Assembly: GCF_013201075.1 (NCBI RefSeq)
Contig: NZ_CP053708.1
Span: 3,415,501-3,479,500, forward strand
From: Lichenicola cladoniae
GTDB taxonomy: Bacteria; Pseudomonadota; Alphaproteobacteria; Acetobacterales; Acetobacteraceae
Reading direction: 5' to 3'
DNA length: 64,000 nt
A program made the translations under genes and the position numbers. Positions 35,088 through 44,486 of this stretch are shown here, piece after piece (position 1 is the stretch's first letter; each line of letters starts with the position of its first letter). Below the pieces are notes generated by a model. It worked only from the letters and a program-made list of their open reading frames with translations, was not told the origin of the DNA and made no database searches.

Positions 35088-36704
35088 TTAGGTAGGGTTT
35101 GATCCGCGCTCCACCAGCCGCATCAGGCTGTCGAGCCGGTCGGCTTCGCTTGGCGGCTTGTCCGTGCGGAGCCGGCCGACACGCGGAAAGCGCAGCGCCA
35201 CACCCGACTTGTGCCGTGTCGACAGCTGCGCCGCGTCGAATGCGATTTCGAGCACGATACCATTTGTCGGTTCGTGCTCGACCTCGCGGACCGGACCGAA
35301 ACGCTGCGTGGTGTTGTTGCGTATCCAGCGATCCAGCACGACCAGCTCGGCATCGGTGAAACCGGAATAGGCCTTGCCGACCGGCACCAGCTCCTCGTCG
35401 CCGTTTTCCAGCTCGCGCCACAGCCCGAAAGTATAGTCCGAATAGAACGAGCTGCGCTTGCCATGTCCGCGCTGCGCATACATCAGCACCGCATCGATGG
35501 TCAGCGGATCGCGCTTCCATTTCCACCACATGCCCTTCGGACGGCCGGGCAGATACGGGCTGTCGAGACGCTTCAGCATCAGCCCCTCGATCGATGCCGC
35601 ACGGGCACCATCACGCATCTCGGACAGCGCCTCGATAGTCGGCGCATGGATAATCTCGGACAGGTCCATCCGCACCGGCGGCGACTGTTGGTAGAACGCT
35701 TCCAGTCGCTTGCGGCGCTCGGTGAACGGCAGCGGACGCAGATCCTCGCCGGCCTCGAACAGGATGTCGTAGAGCCTGACCCAGACAGGGAACTCCGCCA
35801 GCATCTTGGCGGTCGGCGCCTTGCGGTTCAGCCGTTGCTGCAGGTCCGCGAATGGCGCCACCACCCCGTCCCGCAGCACCAGCAACTCGCCATCCAGCAC
35901 CGCATCGAAGCCCATCCGCTCGACGATCTCCGGGAATGCCGCCGAGATGTCGTCGGCGCCGCGGGAATAGACGCGCCGGCCGCCCGGCGTGGAGACGAGC
36001 TGGACCCGGATGCCGTCCCACTTCCATTCGGCGGCGAAGGCGTCGCAGGCCAGGGCCCGGCGATCGTCCGGCTCCAGCGGATGCGCCAGCATCGGCGGCC
36101 GGAACACCGGCGCATCCTGCGGATCCGGGCGCGGCCCGCGTCCCTCGACCCAGGCGAACAGCTCCGCATACGGCGGCGACAGCCCGTGCCAGACTTCCTC
36201 GATGTCGTCGGCCGCTATGGTGCCGCCGCTCAGTTCCGCCAGAGCCAGTTTTGCCAGCCGCACCGACGCGCCGACCCGCAGCGAGCCGGTGATGATCTTC
36301 AGGATCGCCAGCCGGACGGTCGCCGACGATGCATCGAGCCATCCCGCCACCAGCGCCGGCAGCTCGGATTTCGGCGTGACCGCCAGCGCCTCGACTACAT
36401 CCGCCAGCAACGGCGGCGGCGCGTTCACCCGTCGCTCGGGCCACATCAGCGCGACGGTTTCTGCCAAGTCGCCGACATAATCGTACGACCAGGCGAACAG
36501 CACCGGATCGGTCCGGCTCTCGGCCAGCGCCCGGATCAGTCCCGGCTTGGCAGCCTGGAACGAGAGTTCGCCGGTCAGCGCCGCAAGCCCGATGCCCCGA
36601 TCCGGGTCCGGCTCGGTTTCGAAGAAACGCCGCAACAGGGCGATCTTGGCGAGACGGCCCGGACTGAGCGTCAGCCGCTCCAACAGCTCGGCGAACGCGA
36701 TCAT
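35088..36704 (-). CDS. ATP-dependent DNA ligase (ligase-associated exonuclease partner)
   Basis: Joins DNA nicks using ATP. The 538-residue protein has an N-terminal DNA-binding domain (about residues 1-200) and the nucleotidyltransferase core with the adenylated Lys228 in EWKWDGIR, then motif III-like VLDGELLV, IV EGLMLKR and V WWKWKRDP, followed by the OB-fold. The ATG overlaps the exonuclease stop (ATGA). This is the bacterial family found next to the metallo-beta-lactamase exonuclease, and often with a Lhr-type helicase and a phosphoesterase. It is not the NHEJ LigD, since no primase or phosphoesterase domain is fused. A DNA-repair role is inferred from the family. Confidence 0.93.
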   Translation of the reverse strand: MIAFAELLERLTLSPGRLAKIALLRRFFETEPDPDRGIGLAALTGELSFQAAKPGLIRALAESRTDPVLFAWSYDYVGDLAETVALMWPERRVNAPPPLLADVVEALAVTPKSELPALVAGWLDASSATVRLAILKIITGSLRVGASVRLAKLALAELSGGTIAADDIEEVWHGLSPPYAELFAWVEGRGPRPDPQDAPVFRPPMLAHPLEPDDRRALACDAFAAEWKWDGIRVQLVSTPGGRRVYSRGADDISAAFPEIVERMGFDAVLDGELLVLRDGVVAPFADLQQRLNRKAPTAKMLAEFPVWVRLYDILFEAGEDLRPLPFTERRKRLEAFYQQSPPVRMDLSEIIHAPTIEALSEMRDGARAASIEGLMLKRLDSPYLPGRPKGMWWKWKRDPLTIDAVLMYAQRGHGKRSSFYSDYTFGLWRELENGDEELVPVGKAYSGFTDAELVVLDRWIRNNTTQRFGPVREVEHEPTNGIVLEIAFDAAQLSTRHKSGVALRFPRVGRLRTDKPPSEADRLDSLMRLVERGSNPT

Positions 36705-37762
36705 GCGGCTGGTACCGGAGCACTGGCGGCGTCGGCTGCCAAGGCCTCGCCTTCCTCTTCCTCGTCGCCGTAGCCGACCAGGCGAAGCGCCCTGCCGCGG
36801 CGTCCCTGTGCCTCGGCCGCGTGGATCAGCGCCTCCTCGCGACCATGCGTCACCCAAATTTCCGGCGCATCGACGTCGGTCAGCGTCTGCAGCAGCTCGT
36901 CCCAGTCGGCATGATCGGAAATCACCAGCGGCAGCTCGATGCCCTTGGCCTTGGCCCGCTGGCGCACGCGCATCCATCCAGACGCCAGGCACACGACCGG
37001 ATCGACCAGGCGCCTGGCCCAGCGGTCGGCAATCGCCGACGGCGGTGCCAGCACGATCGCGCCGGCCAGCTCGGCCTTGGCGGCGACGGTCGCCGGACGC
37101 AGGTCGCCGAGCGGCACGCCCATCGCCTCATAGGCGCGGCAGACCGGCATCAGCGCGCCGTGCAGGTAGATCGGACCATCCCAGCCGGCCTCGCGGATCA
37201 GCCGGATCAGCCGCTGGCATTTGCCGAGCGCGTAGCAGCCGACCACATGCGTCCGCCCGGGAAACAGCGCCACGCTGTCCAGCAGCCGTGCCACTTCTCC
37301 GGCCGGCGGCGGATGGCGAAACACCGGCAGCCCGAAGGTCGCCTCGGTCACGAACACGTCGCAGGCGATCGGCTCGAACGGCAGGCAGGTCGGGTCAGGC
37401 ACCCTCTTGTAGTCGCCGGACACCACAGCGCGGCTGCCCTGCCATTCCATCGCGATCTGCGCGCTCCCGAGCACATGTCCGGCCGGCTGCATCCAGACGC
37501 GCACGCTGTCGAGGGTGATCACCTCGCCGTAGCCGAGCGGCTGCTGCACCCGGCCTGACCGGCCTTCGCCCATGCGCACATCCATGATCGCCAGGGTCCC
37601 GGGACTGGCCAGCACGGCGCCGTGGCCGGGCCGGGCGTGGTCGGCGTGGGCATGGGTAATCAGCGCGCGCTCGACCGGATTAACCGGATCGATGAAGAAC
37701 CCTCCCGGCTCGCAATAAAGCCCGTCGGGCAGAACTTTCAACCAGGTCTCGGGATGCGGCAT
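36701..37762 (-). CDS. Ligase-associated DNA exonuclease (metallo-beta-lactamase fold)
   Basis: Probable nuclease of the beta-CASP/SNM1-like group, 353 residues. The zinc-binding motif THAHADHARPG appears near residue 43, with SGDYKRV, VTEATFGLP and the C-terminal ISDHADWDELLQ and THGREEAL regions. It starts at ATG 37762 (MPHPETWLKV) and its stop overlaps the ligase start by four bases, indicating translational coupling. In other bacteria the pair sits in a four-gene repair cassette with a helicase and a phosphoesterase; those two are not adjacent here. Confidence 0.92.
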   Translation of the reverse strand: MPHPETWLKVLPDGLYCEPGGFFIDPVNPVERALITHAHADHARPGHGAVLASPGTLAIMDVRMGEGRSGRVQQPLGYGEVITLDSVRVWMQPAGHVLGSAQIAMEWQGSRAVVSGDYKRVPDPTCLPFEPIACDVFVTEATFGLPVFRHPPPAGEVARLLDSVALFPGRTHVVGCYALGKCQRLIRLIREAGWDGPIYLHGALMPVCRAYEAMGVPLGDLRPATVAAKAELAGAIVLAPPSAIADRWARRLVDPVVCLASGWMRVRQRAKAKGIELPLVISDHADWDELLQTLTDVDAPEIWVTHGREEALIHAAEAQGRRGRALRLVGYGDEEEEGEALAADAASAPVPAA

Positions 37763-37909
37763 CGAGCCCCAAAGCCTTGCAGGCGCCAAACGGTTGCGTC
37801 ATCCGACGCGAGCCACAGCAACCGTTTGAAATCTCCGGTCCATGTCGGCATGATCATGCCATGAGATAGGGGCCGGTCGGCCGATCCTGAACGGAACGAG
37901 GAGCATCAT

Positions 37910-38383
37910 ATGAGCGGGTTTCTGTCCAGTGCCCTGGGATCGCTGATGCAAGGCGGGGGCAGCAACACCGCCAATCCCGCCAGTGCGGGTAATTTGCTGT
38001 CGGAGGCATTCGCGTCCGCCGGCGGCGTCTCCGGCATCGTTTCCAAGTTCCAGCAGGCGGGGCTCGGCGACAAGGTGCAGTCCTGGGTCGGCCAGGGTGG
38101 CAACATTCCGATCGTGGCCTCGGAGGTCGAGAAGGTGTTCCCGCCGCAGCAGATCGAGAGCTGGGCGCAGGCGCATGGTATCCCGGCCGGCATGGCCTCG
38201 CAGGTCCTCGCGCACCTGCTGCCGCATGCGGTCGACAGCCAGACGCCAGATGGCCAGGTGCCTGACCAGGCGATCCAAGCACAAGGCGGCGGGACCCCGG
38301 TGACCGGGACCAGCCAGGCCGGCAACGGATCGCCGGGTTTCGATTTCGGTGGTCTGGTGCAGCGACTGATGGGAGGACATTGA
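37910..38383 (+). CDS. DUF937/YidB-family protein
   Basis: 157-residue soluble protein of the YidB family. The N-terminal SGFLSSALGSLMQGGG and the central LVQSWVGQGGNIPI-like stretch (KVQSWVGQGGNIPIVASEVEKVF) are typical. The C-terminal 40 residues are Gly/Gln-rich and low complexity. A GAGGAG ribosome-binding site precedes the ATG. A secreted Cys-rich protein follows with two bases between. The function of this family is unknown. Confidence 0.83.
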   Translation: MSGFLSSALGSLMQGGGSNTANPASAGNLLSEAFASAGGVSGIVSKFQQAGLGDKVQSWVGQGGNIPIVASEVEKVFPPQQIESWAQAHGIPAGMASQVLAHLLPHAVDSQTPDGQVPDQAIQAQGGGTPVTGTSQAGNGSPGFDFGGLVQRLMGGH

Positions 38384-38385
38384 CA

Positions 38386-38913
38386 ATGCGCAACATTACC
38401 GCGACCGGATTCTGGTCGATCGCCGGCTTCGGGCTGGCGCTGAGCCTTGGCCTTGCCGGCCCGGCACAGGCGCTCAGCATGAAGGAGTGCAGCGTCAAGT
38501 ACGCGGCGGCGAAGAAGGACGGCACGCTGAACGGGCAGAACTGGAAGGCCTTCCGGGCCGCCGAGTGTTCGGCCGCCGGTTCCGCCCCGACTGCAGCGGC
38601 AACACCTGCGACGACTGCGGCAGCAGCGCCTGCGGCGACCGCGGCACCGATGCCCACAGCGAGCGTCGCCGCACCGGCGAGTCCCGCCCCGGCGCGAGCG
38701 GCCGTCGCGAGCGCGGCACCGGCGGGGAACGCCGCCTTCCCCAGTGCCATTGATACCAAATACGCCAGCCTGAAGCCGGGCAAGGCGCGCATGAGCACCT
38801 GCCTCGACCAGTACAAGGCCAACAAGGCCGCCGGCGGTAACGGCGGCCTCAAATGGATCCAGAAGGGCGGCGGCTACTACAGCGAGTGCAACAAGCGGCT
38901 GAAAGGCGCCTAG
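38386..38913 (+). CDS. Secreted Ala/Pro-rich protein with two Cys-containing modules
   Basis: 175-residue exported protein. A signal peptide (residues 1-29, ending AQALS) is followed by a module with MKECSVKYAAAKKDGTLNGQNWKAF..C, a long Ala/Pro/Thr linker of about 60 residues, and a second module MSTCLDQYKANKAAGG..W..YYSEC. Each module has two Cys spaced for one disulfide and similar Lys-rich content, so they look like diverged copies. The ATG at 38386 is preferred over a TTG at 38380 because GGAGG at 38371 is better spaced. Reminiscent of PsiF-repeat proteins, but assignment is weak. Confidence 0.65.
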   Translation: MRNITATGFWSIAGFGLALSLGLAGPAQALSMKECSVKYAAAKKDGTLNGQNWKAFRAAECSAAGSAPTAAATPATTAAAAPAATAAPMPTASVAAPASPAPARAAVASAAPAGNAAFPSAIDTKYASLKPGKARMSTCLDQYKANKAAGGNGGLKWIQKGGGYYSECNKRLKGA

Positions 38914-38916
38914 GCT

Positions 38917-39870
38917 CTATTCCGCCGCGACCTTACGGCGGCGGGGACGGGTCAGCAGTCGCCACGACAGGGCGAGCCCGCCCTTCTGTTGCGCGAGCCA
39001 CGATCCGGTGGCGAGCGCTTCGGGCACACGGGCATCGCCGGTCTCCACCACGTCGTGCCGGAAGTCCGCGGTGCGGAACAGCATGTCCCACCAGGGGAAC
39101 ACGGCACCGTAGTTGCAGGAGTTACGACCGGCGGCGTTCAGCCCGTGGTGCGCGCGATGGAACTGCGGCGACACCAGCAACCGCTCGCCGAGCCAGCCGA
39201 ACGAGATACGGGTGTTGGCGTGGCTGAAGCTCTCGACCAGCCGCAGGGTCAGGACCAGCAGCGGGAACTGCAGCGGCGGGATACCGATCAGCAGGCCGGC
39301 GCCGATGAACCACATGTAGGTGATGACGTCGTCCAGCACGTGGTTGCGGTCGTCCGACCAGAAGGTCATCTGGCGCTGTGCATGATGCAAAGCGTGCAGG
39401 CCGTACCACCAGCCGAAGGTGTGGCTGAAGCGGTGGCGCCAGTAGTCCGCGGAGTCCAGCACCACGGCGTAAATGAAGAAGGTGAGCACCGGCAGGCCGA
39501 GCAGCGCCGGAAACAGGCTCTCGAGCGTCGGCGGGATGTAGCCGTGGTCGGTCATCCAACCGTTCATCGCCGTCTGGATCCAGTAGAACCCGAAGAAGGT
39601 GACCAGCGGGAACACCCCGATGCGTGCGATGAGCGTGTAGATCACGTCCATTGCCACCGTCTCGCGCCGCTCCCAGCGGGCCAGCGGGAAGTAACGTTCC
39701 GCCGGCACGCAGATGGCGTAGTTGATGACTACCTGCAGCACGCCATACACGGCGAACAACGCCCACATGAACGACGTGTCCTCCCACTCCATCTCGCCGG
39801 TGCTGAACAGCAGCGGCAGCAGGAGCGTCTCGTGGATCCAGCCCGCGATCCAGGCAAACGGGTCGATCAT
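38917..39870 (-). CDS. Sterol desaturase / fatty-acid hydroxylase superfamily membrane protein
   Basis: Di-iron membrane oxygenase of 317 residues. Four to five membrane helices carry the His clusters DYWRHRFSHTFGWWYGLHALHHAQRQM and SPQFHRAHHG, the expected metal ligands. It may hydroxylate or desaturate a lipid such as a hopanoid, ornithine lipid or carotenoid. The gene is convergent with the secreted Cys-module gene, with only three bases between stops. A 262-base non-coding gap lies upstream. Confidence 0.9.
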   Translation of the reverse strand: MIDPFAWIAGWIHETLLLPLLFSTGEMEWEDTSFMWALFAVYGVLQVVINYAICVPAERYFPLARWERRETVAMDVIYTLIARIGVFPLVTFFGFYWIQTAMNGWMTDHGYIPPTLESLFPALLGLPVLTFFIYAVVLDSADYWRHRFSHTFGWWYGLHALHHAQRQMTFWSDDRNHVLDDVITYMWFIGAGLLIGIPPLQFPLLVLTLRLVESFSHANTRISFGWLGERLLVSPQFHRAHHGLNAAGRNSCNYGAVFPWWDMLFRTADFRHDVVETGDARVPEALATGSWLAQQKGGLALSWRLLTRPRRRKVAAE

Positions 39871-40132
39871 CGGCCATTCCTTCTAAAGTCCGGACGATCG
39901 GCAAACTGAGGCCGGTCGCCCTTGGGTCATGGATCGCCTGCATCGGCCACGAGGCCGGCTGCCTGCTACTGGAAATGCGCCGACCGGGTTCGGAGGGCCG
40001 GGATCGATCGGGGGTCATATTGCGTGGGACCGGCCGGTCGCTGCTATATCACCTCGTGGCTAACCATCGCTGCAGATTTCGGCACGACAGCATGGCAACC
40101 CTGCCGGCCAACCCCTACCGGGAGAGTTTAGA

Positions 40133-40495
40133 ATGGCCGCTCGTCGGTTGTTGATCGTCGAGGACGAATTCCTCATCCGGATGACGCTCGCCGAGGTTCT
40201 GACCGATGATGGATTCGAGGTGCTCGAAGCCGGCGACGCGGACGAGGCGCTCGCGACACTCGAGCGGGAACCGGATCTGGCGATCATGCTGACCGACATC
40301 CAGCTTCCCGGTTCGATCGACGGACGGGCACTGGCGGCGCGGGCCCGGCAGACCCGGCCCGACCTGCCGGTGATCTTCATGAGCGGGCGTCCGGATCCGG
40401 GCGCCGCCAACACGACGCTCGACCTTCACATCAGCAAGCCATATTTGCCCTCGACGATGTCGGCGGCGGTGCGGCGCCTGATCGGCGACTCCTAG
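40133..40495 (+). CDS. Receiver-only response regulator
   Basis: Stand-alone CheY-like receiver of 120 residues. The acidic pocket is LLIVEDE, the phosphoacceptor Asp lies in IMLTDIQLPG and the signalling Lys in HISKPYLP. No output domain is attached, so it must act through protein contact. It is separated by only four bases from the following TPR/glycosyltransferase gene, suggesting a shared message. No partner kinase is adjacent. The start ATG is preceded by a GGGAGA ribosome-binding site. Confidence 0.9.
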   Translation: MAARRLLIVEDEFLIRMTLAEVLTDDGFEVLEAGDADEALATLEREPDLAIMLTDIQLPGSIDGRALAARARQTRPDLPVIFMSGRPDPGAANTTLDLHISKPYLPSTMSAAVRRLIGDS

Positions 40496-40499
40496 GCGG

Positions 40500-42179
40500 A
40501 TGCGCCGGTCGCCGGCACCGGTCCAGGTCGATCACCGTTCGCTCCTGGCGGCAAGCTTCGGTGATCTCCAGGAAGGACGCTTCGAGGCAGCCCGGAACCG
40601 ACTGCTGCCGATCATGCGCGACAGCTTCAAGCTGCAGGATCTCGAAACCCGGCTGGTGTTCGGGCTGGCACTGGCGGGCACCGGAGACGTGGCTGCGGCC
40701 GCGCCGCTGCTGAACGGGATTGCGGCGGAACGGCCGCACACGCTGCATCCGTGCGTCGACCTGGTCACGCTCCTGCAGAAGCGGCAGCGGAGCCGGGACG
40801 CCGAGCCCGCTTTCCAGGCCTGCCTCGCGCTGACCCCCGGCGATGCCAGGCTCAGGCTGGGGCTGGCACAACTGCTGTGCGAGCTGCATCGCTTCGAGGA
40901 TGCACTCGCCGCAATCGACCAGACTCTCGGTCACGACCCGAAGCTCGTCCCGGCGCTGAACCAACGTGCGATCATCCTGGCAGCCCTTGGCCGCGGCGAC
41001 GAGGCACTGGCCTGCTTCCGGCAGATCGTCGCCACCGACCCACGCAATGCGGCAGCCTGGGCCAATATCGGCATCACCCTCGCTGCCGAGGGTGATTTCG
41101 AGGAGGCACTGTCGGCCTACCGGCGCAGCATCCAGATCAAGCCGGCCGAGCCGCAGGTCCGGCTGAACCACTCGATCTGCCTGCTCAAGGCCGGACGCAT
41201 GGTGCAGGGCTGGCAGGAACATGAATGGCGGCTGCGGCTGCCGGGTCACACCCAGCTTCCGCTCGACCGGCTGCTGCCCAACCTCACCCCGACCAGCGAC
41301 CTTGCCGGCAAGACCATCCTGGTCACCCACGAGGAGGGCATGGGCGATACGCTGATGTTCCTGCGCTATGTGCCGATGCTGAGCCGGCTCGGGGCGCGGG
41401 TGCTGCTCTGGGTCCCGGTCAACCTCGCCAAGCTGGCCGCGCGTGTCGAAGGCGTGTCCGGGGTGATCGTCGCCGACGCTGTGAAGCTGGAGGCCGACTG
41501 GCACTGCCCGTTCATCAGCCTGCCGCGCGCCTTCTCCGGAACCGTGCAAGCCTGGGGGGCACCGGCTCCCTACCTCCGGACCGACGCGGGTCGGGTGGCC
41601 GAGGCAGCCCTTGCACTGCCCGCGCCGATCCGGGTCGATCCGCTGGCCGATCCGCTCGGCTCCCGGTCCGGCGGGACCCTCATGGTGGGCCTGGTCTGGG
41701 GCGGCGCACCGCGGCCCGATATCGTGAACGCCAACGCGATCGACCGGAAGCGCAGCATGTCGTTGGCCGAGCTGGCGCCACTGGCCGCGCTGCGTCACGT
41801 CCGCCTGATCAGCCTGCAGCATGGGCCGCATGCATCCGAGGCAGCGCATCCGCCCGCCGGCCTGGCGCTGTTCGACCCGATGAGCTTCGTCGACGACCTG
41901 GACGACACCGCGAGCCTAATCCGCAACCTCGACGTGGTCGTCACGGTTGATACGTCGATCGCCCATCTTGCCGGCGGTCTCGGCGTCCCAACGATCCTGA
42001 TGGACCGCTACGACAATTGCTGGCGCTGGTTCCATGGGCGCGAGGACAGCCCATGGTACCCGTCGATGAGGATCGTCCGGCAAACCGCCTACGGCGACTG
42101 GGCCGGAGTGGTCCAACGGGTCGTGCCGCTGCTGCAACGCATGGCGAATGCGAAGCGCGCCGGTACGCCGATGGCCTAG
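40500..42179 (+). CDS. TPR protein with a glycosyltransferase-9-like C-terminal domain
   Basis: 559 residues. The N-terminal half contains tetratricopeptide repeats (LRLGLAQLLCELHRFEDALAAI, PALNQRAIILAALGRGDEALACF, AAAWANIGITLAAEGDFEEAL). The C-terminal half resembles ADP-heptose:LPS transferases: GKTILVTHEEGMGDTLMFLRYVPML and VDTSIAHLAGGLGVPTILM. Such TPR-GT9 fusions are common in alphaproteobacteria and may glycosylate surface structures or proteins. It starts right after the receiver-only regulator. Confidence 0.8.
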   Translation: MRRSPAPVQVDHRSLLAASFGDLQEGRFEAARNRLLPIMRDSFKLQDLETRLVFGLALAGTGDVAAAAPLLNGIAAERPHTLHPCVDLVTLLQKRQRSRDAEPAFQACLALTPGDARLRLGLAQLLCELHRFEDALAAIDQTLGHDPKLVPALNQRAIILAALGRGDEALACFRQIVATDPRNAAAWANIGITLAAEGDFEEALSAYRRSIQIKPAEPQVRLNHSICLLKAGRMVQGWQEHEWRLRLPGHTQLPLDRLLPNLTPTSDLAGKTILVTHEEGMGDTLMFLRYVPMLSRLGARVLLWVPVNLAKLAARVEGVSGVIVADAVKLEADWHCPFISLPRAFSGTVQAWGAPAPYLRTDAGRVAEAALALPAPIRVDPLADPLGSRSGGTLMVGLVWGGAPRPDIVNANAIDRKRSMSLAELAPLAALRHVRLISLQHGPHASEAAHPPAGLALFDPMSFVDDLDDTASLIRNLDVVVTVDTSIAHLAGGLGVPTILMDRYDNCWRWFHGREDSPWYPSMRIVRQTAYGDWAGVVQRVVPLLQRMANAKRAGTPMA

Positions 42180-42314
42180 TCCAGTCTCCGGACAGGTGGA
42201 TGTCGCAGCGCGGGCCAGACTGATTCAACCTGAAAGAGACCGCCGGCCGATCACGCTTGTCCAAGCGGAATAACTACCGACGCCCGCTGCGTATCTTGGA
42301 CAGATCAACGGCCA

Positions 42315-44486
42315 TTAGTTGGCGGAGGTGCACGAAGTTAGCTTGATGATCGCACAACCGTATGCATCCAAGTGAAGCCGCCCATGCTGCACAGAACTTG
42401 CCTCGATCAATTCGAACCCTGCAGGTAGCCCCTCGACCTCGACCCGCTCGGAGGTCGTATTCTGCAGGAACAGGAGTCGGCGATCGTCGCTTTCGCGCAG
42501 CGTTGCCTCTACTCCCGCAGGCAGTCCGGCGACCAGCGGCTCTATCCCAGCTTGCGGAAGCAGCAGATCGCACAACGATGCGGTAAGGGCAGGCGTCAGG
42601 AAACTTCCGACATAGATCACGCGACCCCGCCCGGCGGCACGTTGCGTGATGGCGGCCTCGCCTTTCAGGAAACGGCTGTCCCAGCGAGCCAGTACGGTGG
42701 TGCCATCGTCGGGGACCAGACGCTCATACCAGAACGCGGCCGGGATCCGAGCTTCACCGAGGCTGATGACGTGCTGGCGCTTGCCAGACTCCGCCGGCTT
42801 CGATGCAAGCGGTTCGGAAAGTCCCCATATCGCCGTGAGAGCGGGTGCGCCTTCGGCAGGAAGCGGGCCGAACTCCTCGACTGCGACGCCACATAACGTG
42901 CGCAGTGAACCGGGCGGCGTCACCTGGATCATGTGGTTATCCGGCGTATGTGCGCCGGTACGGGCGCCGATAACCAGCGTGCCGCCCTGTTCGGCAAAGC
43001 GTTCGAGCAGAGGCGTCCATTCCGGCTTCCACAGCATCCAGTGCGGGACGAAGAACAGCTTCAGCCGATGCAGGGCATCCTCGGGATGGACGAAGCCACA
43101 AGCGATCCCCTGCTCATAGCAGTAGCGATGCAGCGGCATTGCCGCCTCCTGGGGAGTCGGAAGGCCAAGCGAGTAACTTTTGGCGGCTTCCTCATTGTCG
43201 AAATCCGGACCGGCAATCCCGACATCGATCCGCACCGTGGTGCCGAGAATTTCCGGAGCGATGCGGCCAACCTCGTGGGCGAAGCGGCTCGCCTCATCGT
43301 AGCGACGGCGGGGAATGTCGTCATGGTCGAGCACCCCCATCCAATAGATTTCGGCGCCATAATGCGCCGGGCGCCAGCGGAAAAACATCAGTCCGTCGAC
43401 GCCGCGGGCAATCGACGAATAGGCCATCCTGCGCATCTCGCCCGGTTCCGGCACCGGGGTCGCAAACCCCGGCTGGCTGCCGAAGCCGCTTTGCTGCTCG
43501 GGCACGATCAGGTTACCGGCCGCACCGCGCACAAGATCCAGATGGAACGCCGGGAGATAGGCGTGACCGCCGCGCAACCGCTCGTCGAACAGGAACGGAT
43601 AGATGTCGTAGCCGACGAAATCGAGATCGCTCGCGAGTGGCCCCCGCATATCCAGATCGCGAATGGCACCGATATTATGTGTCACGAACCAGTCCGGGTT
43701 TATCCGTCGCAGGATCTCCACCTGGTCGCGCTGGAACATCGCGGTCGCATGGGCAAGGAAGCGGTGATAGTCGAGTACCTGGCTAGGATTGCCAGCAACC
43801 GGCATATGTGGATACGGCAGGTCGATTTCACTGAAATTATTATAGCTCTGTGCCCAGACGCGTGTGCCCCAGGCTTCGTTCAGCGCGTCGACCGTGCCGT
43901 AGCGCGCAATCAGGAAAAGCTGGAACTCATCCAAGGCGGCAGCCGAGAAGCTCTCGGAGTAGGACGTGTTCAGCTCGTTGTCGGTCTGCCAGCCGATAAT
44001 CCCAATGGTGCTGCGATAATGCTGCGCCATCACCTCGGTGATACGGCGACTATGCTCCCGGAAGCGTGGGTTGGTCGTATCGACATGCTGGCGGGAGCCA
44101 TGACGGTGCGGAGCGCCTGAGGCCGTCATCCGGAGCAGATCCGGTTCGGCGACAGTTAGCCAGCGTGGCGGTGTCGCCGTCGGCGTGCACATGATGGTGC
44201 TGACGCCATGTGCCGCAAAGGTCTTGATCGCACGGTCGAACAGGGCGAACTCGTAGCGGCCCGCTACCGGCTCGAACAGGTTCCAGGCAAATTCGCCCAT
44301 GCGCACGACGTTGAAGCCGGCCGCGGCGATCCGGACAGCGTCACGTTCGAGAAAGCTCTCGTCGACATGCTCCGGATAATGCGGCACGCCGAGCAGGAAG
44401 CGATCCAGCGACAAAGTGCGCCAGGCAGAAAGCGGGCGTTGCTCGAACATGATGGATCCAGTTGAAATTTGTGGGGTGGCGGTCAT
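42315..44486 (-). CDS. GH42 beta-galactosidase
   Basis: Hydrolyses beta-galactosides, in the cytoplasm since no signal peptide is present; 723 residues. The N-terminal (beta/alpha)8 barrel holds LLGVPHYPEHVDES and the acid/base Glu171 in IGWQTDNELNTS; the nucleophile is probably Glu330 in LIVPEQQSG. The trimerisation and C-terminal beta domains follow. The ATG overlaps the stop of the permease gene (ATGA), and translation from an ATG 12 codons later (MFEQRP) is also possible. It ends the sugar operon, so the importer probably brings in galactosides. Confidence 0.91.
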   Translation of the reverse strand: MTATPQISTGSIMFEQRPLSAWRTLSLDRFLLGVPHYPEHVDESFLERDAVRIAAAGFNVVRMGEFAWNLFEPVAGRYEFALFDRAIKTFAAHGVSTIMCTPTATPPRWLTVAEPDLLRMTASGAPHRHGSRQHVDTTNPRFREHSRRITEVMAQHYRSTIGIIGWQTDNELNTSYSESFSAAALDEFQLFLIARYGTVDALNEAWGTRVWAQSYNNFSEIDLPYPHMPVAGNPSQVLDYHRFLAHATAMFQRDQVEILRRINPDWFVTHNIGAIRDLDMRGPLASDLDFVGYDIYPFLFDERLRGGHAYLPAFHLDLVRGAAGNLIVPEQQSGFGSQPGFATPVPEPGEMRRMAYSSIARGVDGLMFFRWRPAHYGAEIYWMGVLDHDDIPRRRYDEASRFAHEVGRIAPEILGTTVRIDVGIAGPDFDNEEAAKSYSLGLPTPQEAAMPLHRYCYEQGIACGFVHPEDALHRLKLFFVPHWMLWKPEWTPLLERFAEQGGTLVIGARTGAHTPDNHMIQVTPPGSLRTLCGVAVEEFGPLPAEGAPALTAIWGLSEPLASKPAESGKRQHVISLGEARIPAAFWYERLVPDDGTTVLARWDSRFLKGEAAITQRAAGRGRVIYVGSFLTPALTASLCDLLLPQAGIEPLVAGLPAGVEATLRESDDRRLLFLQNTTSERVEVEGLPAGFELIEASSVQHGRLHLDAYGCAIIKLTSCTSAN

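Noticed and set aside
35211-36773. Plus-strand open frame opposite the DNA ligase
   Set aside because: Shadow frame with Arg/Gln-rich content and no family; ligase motifs are on the minus strand.
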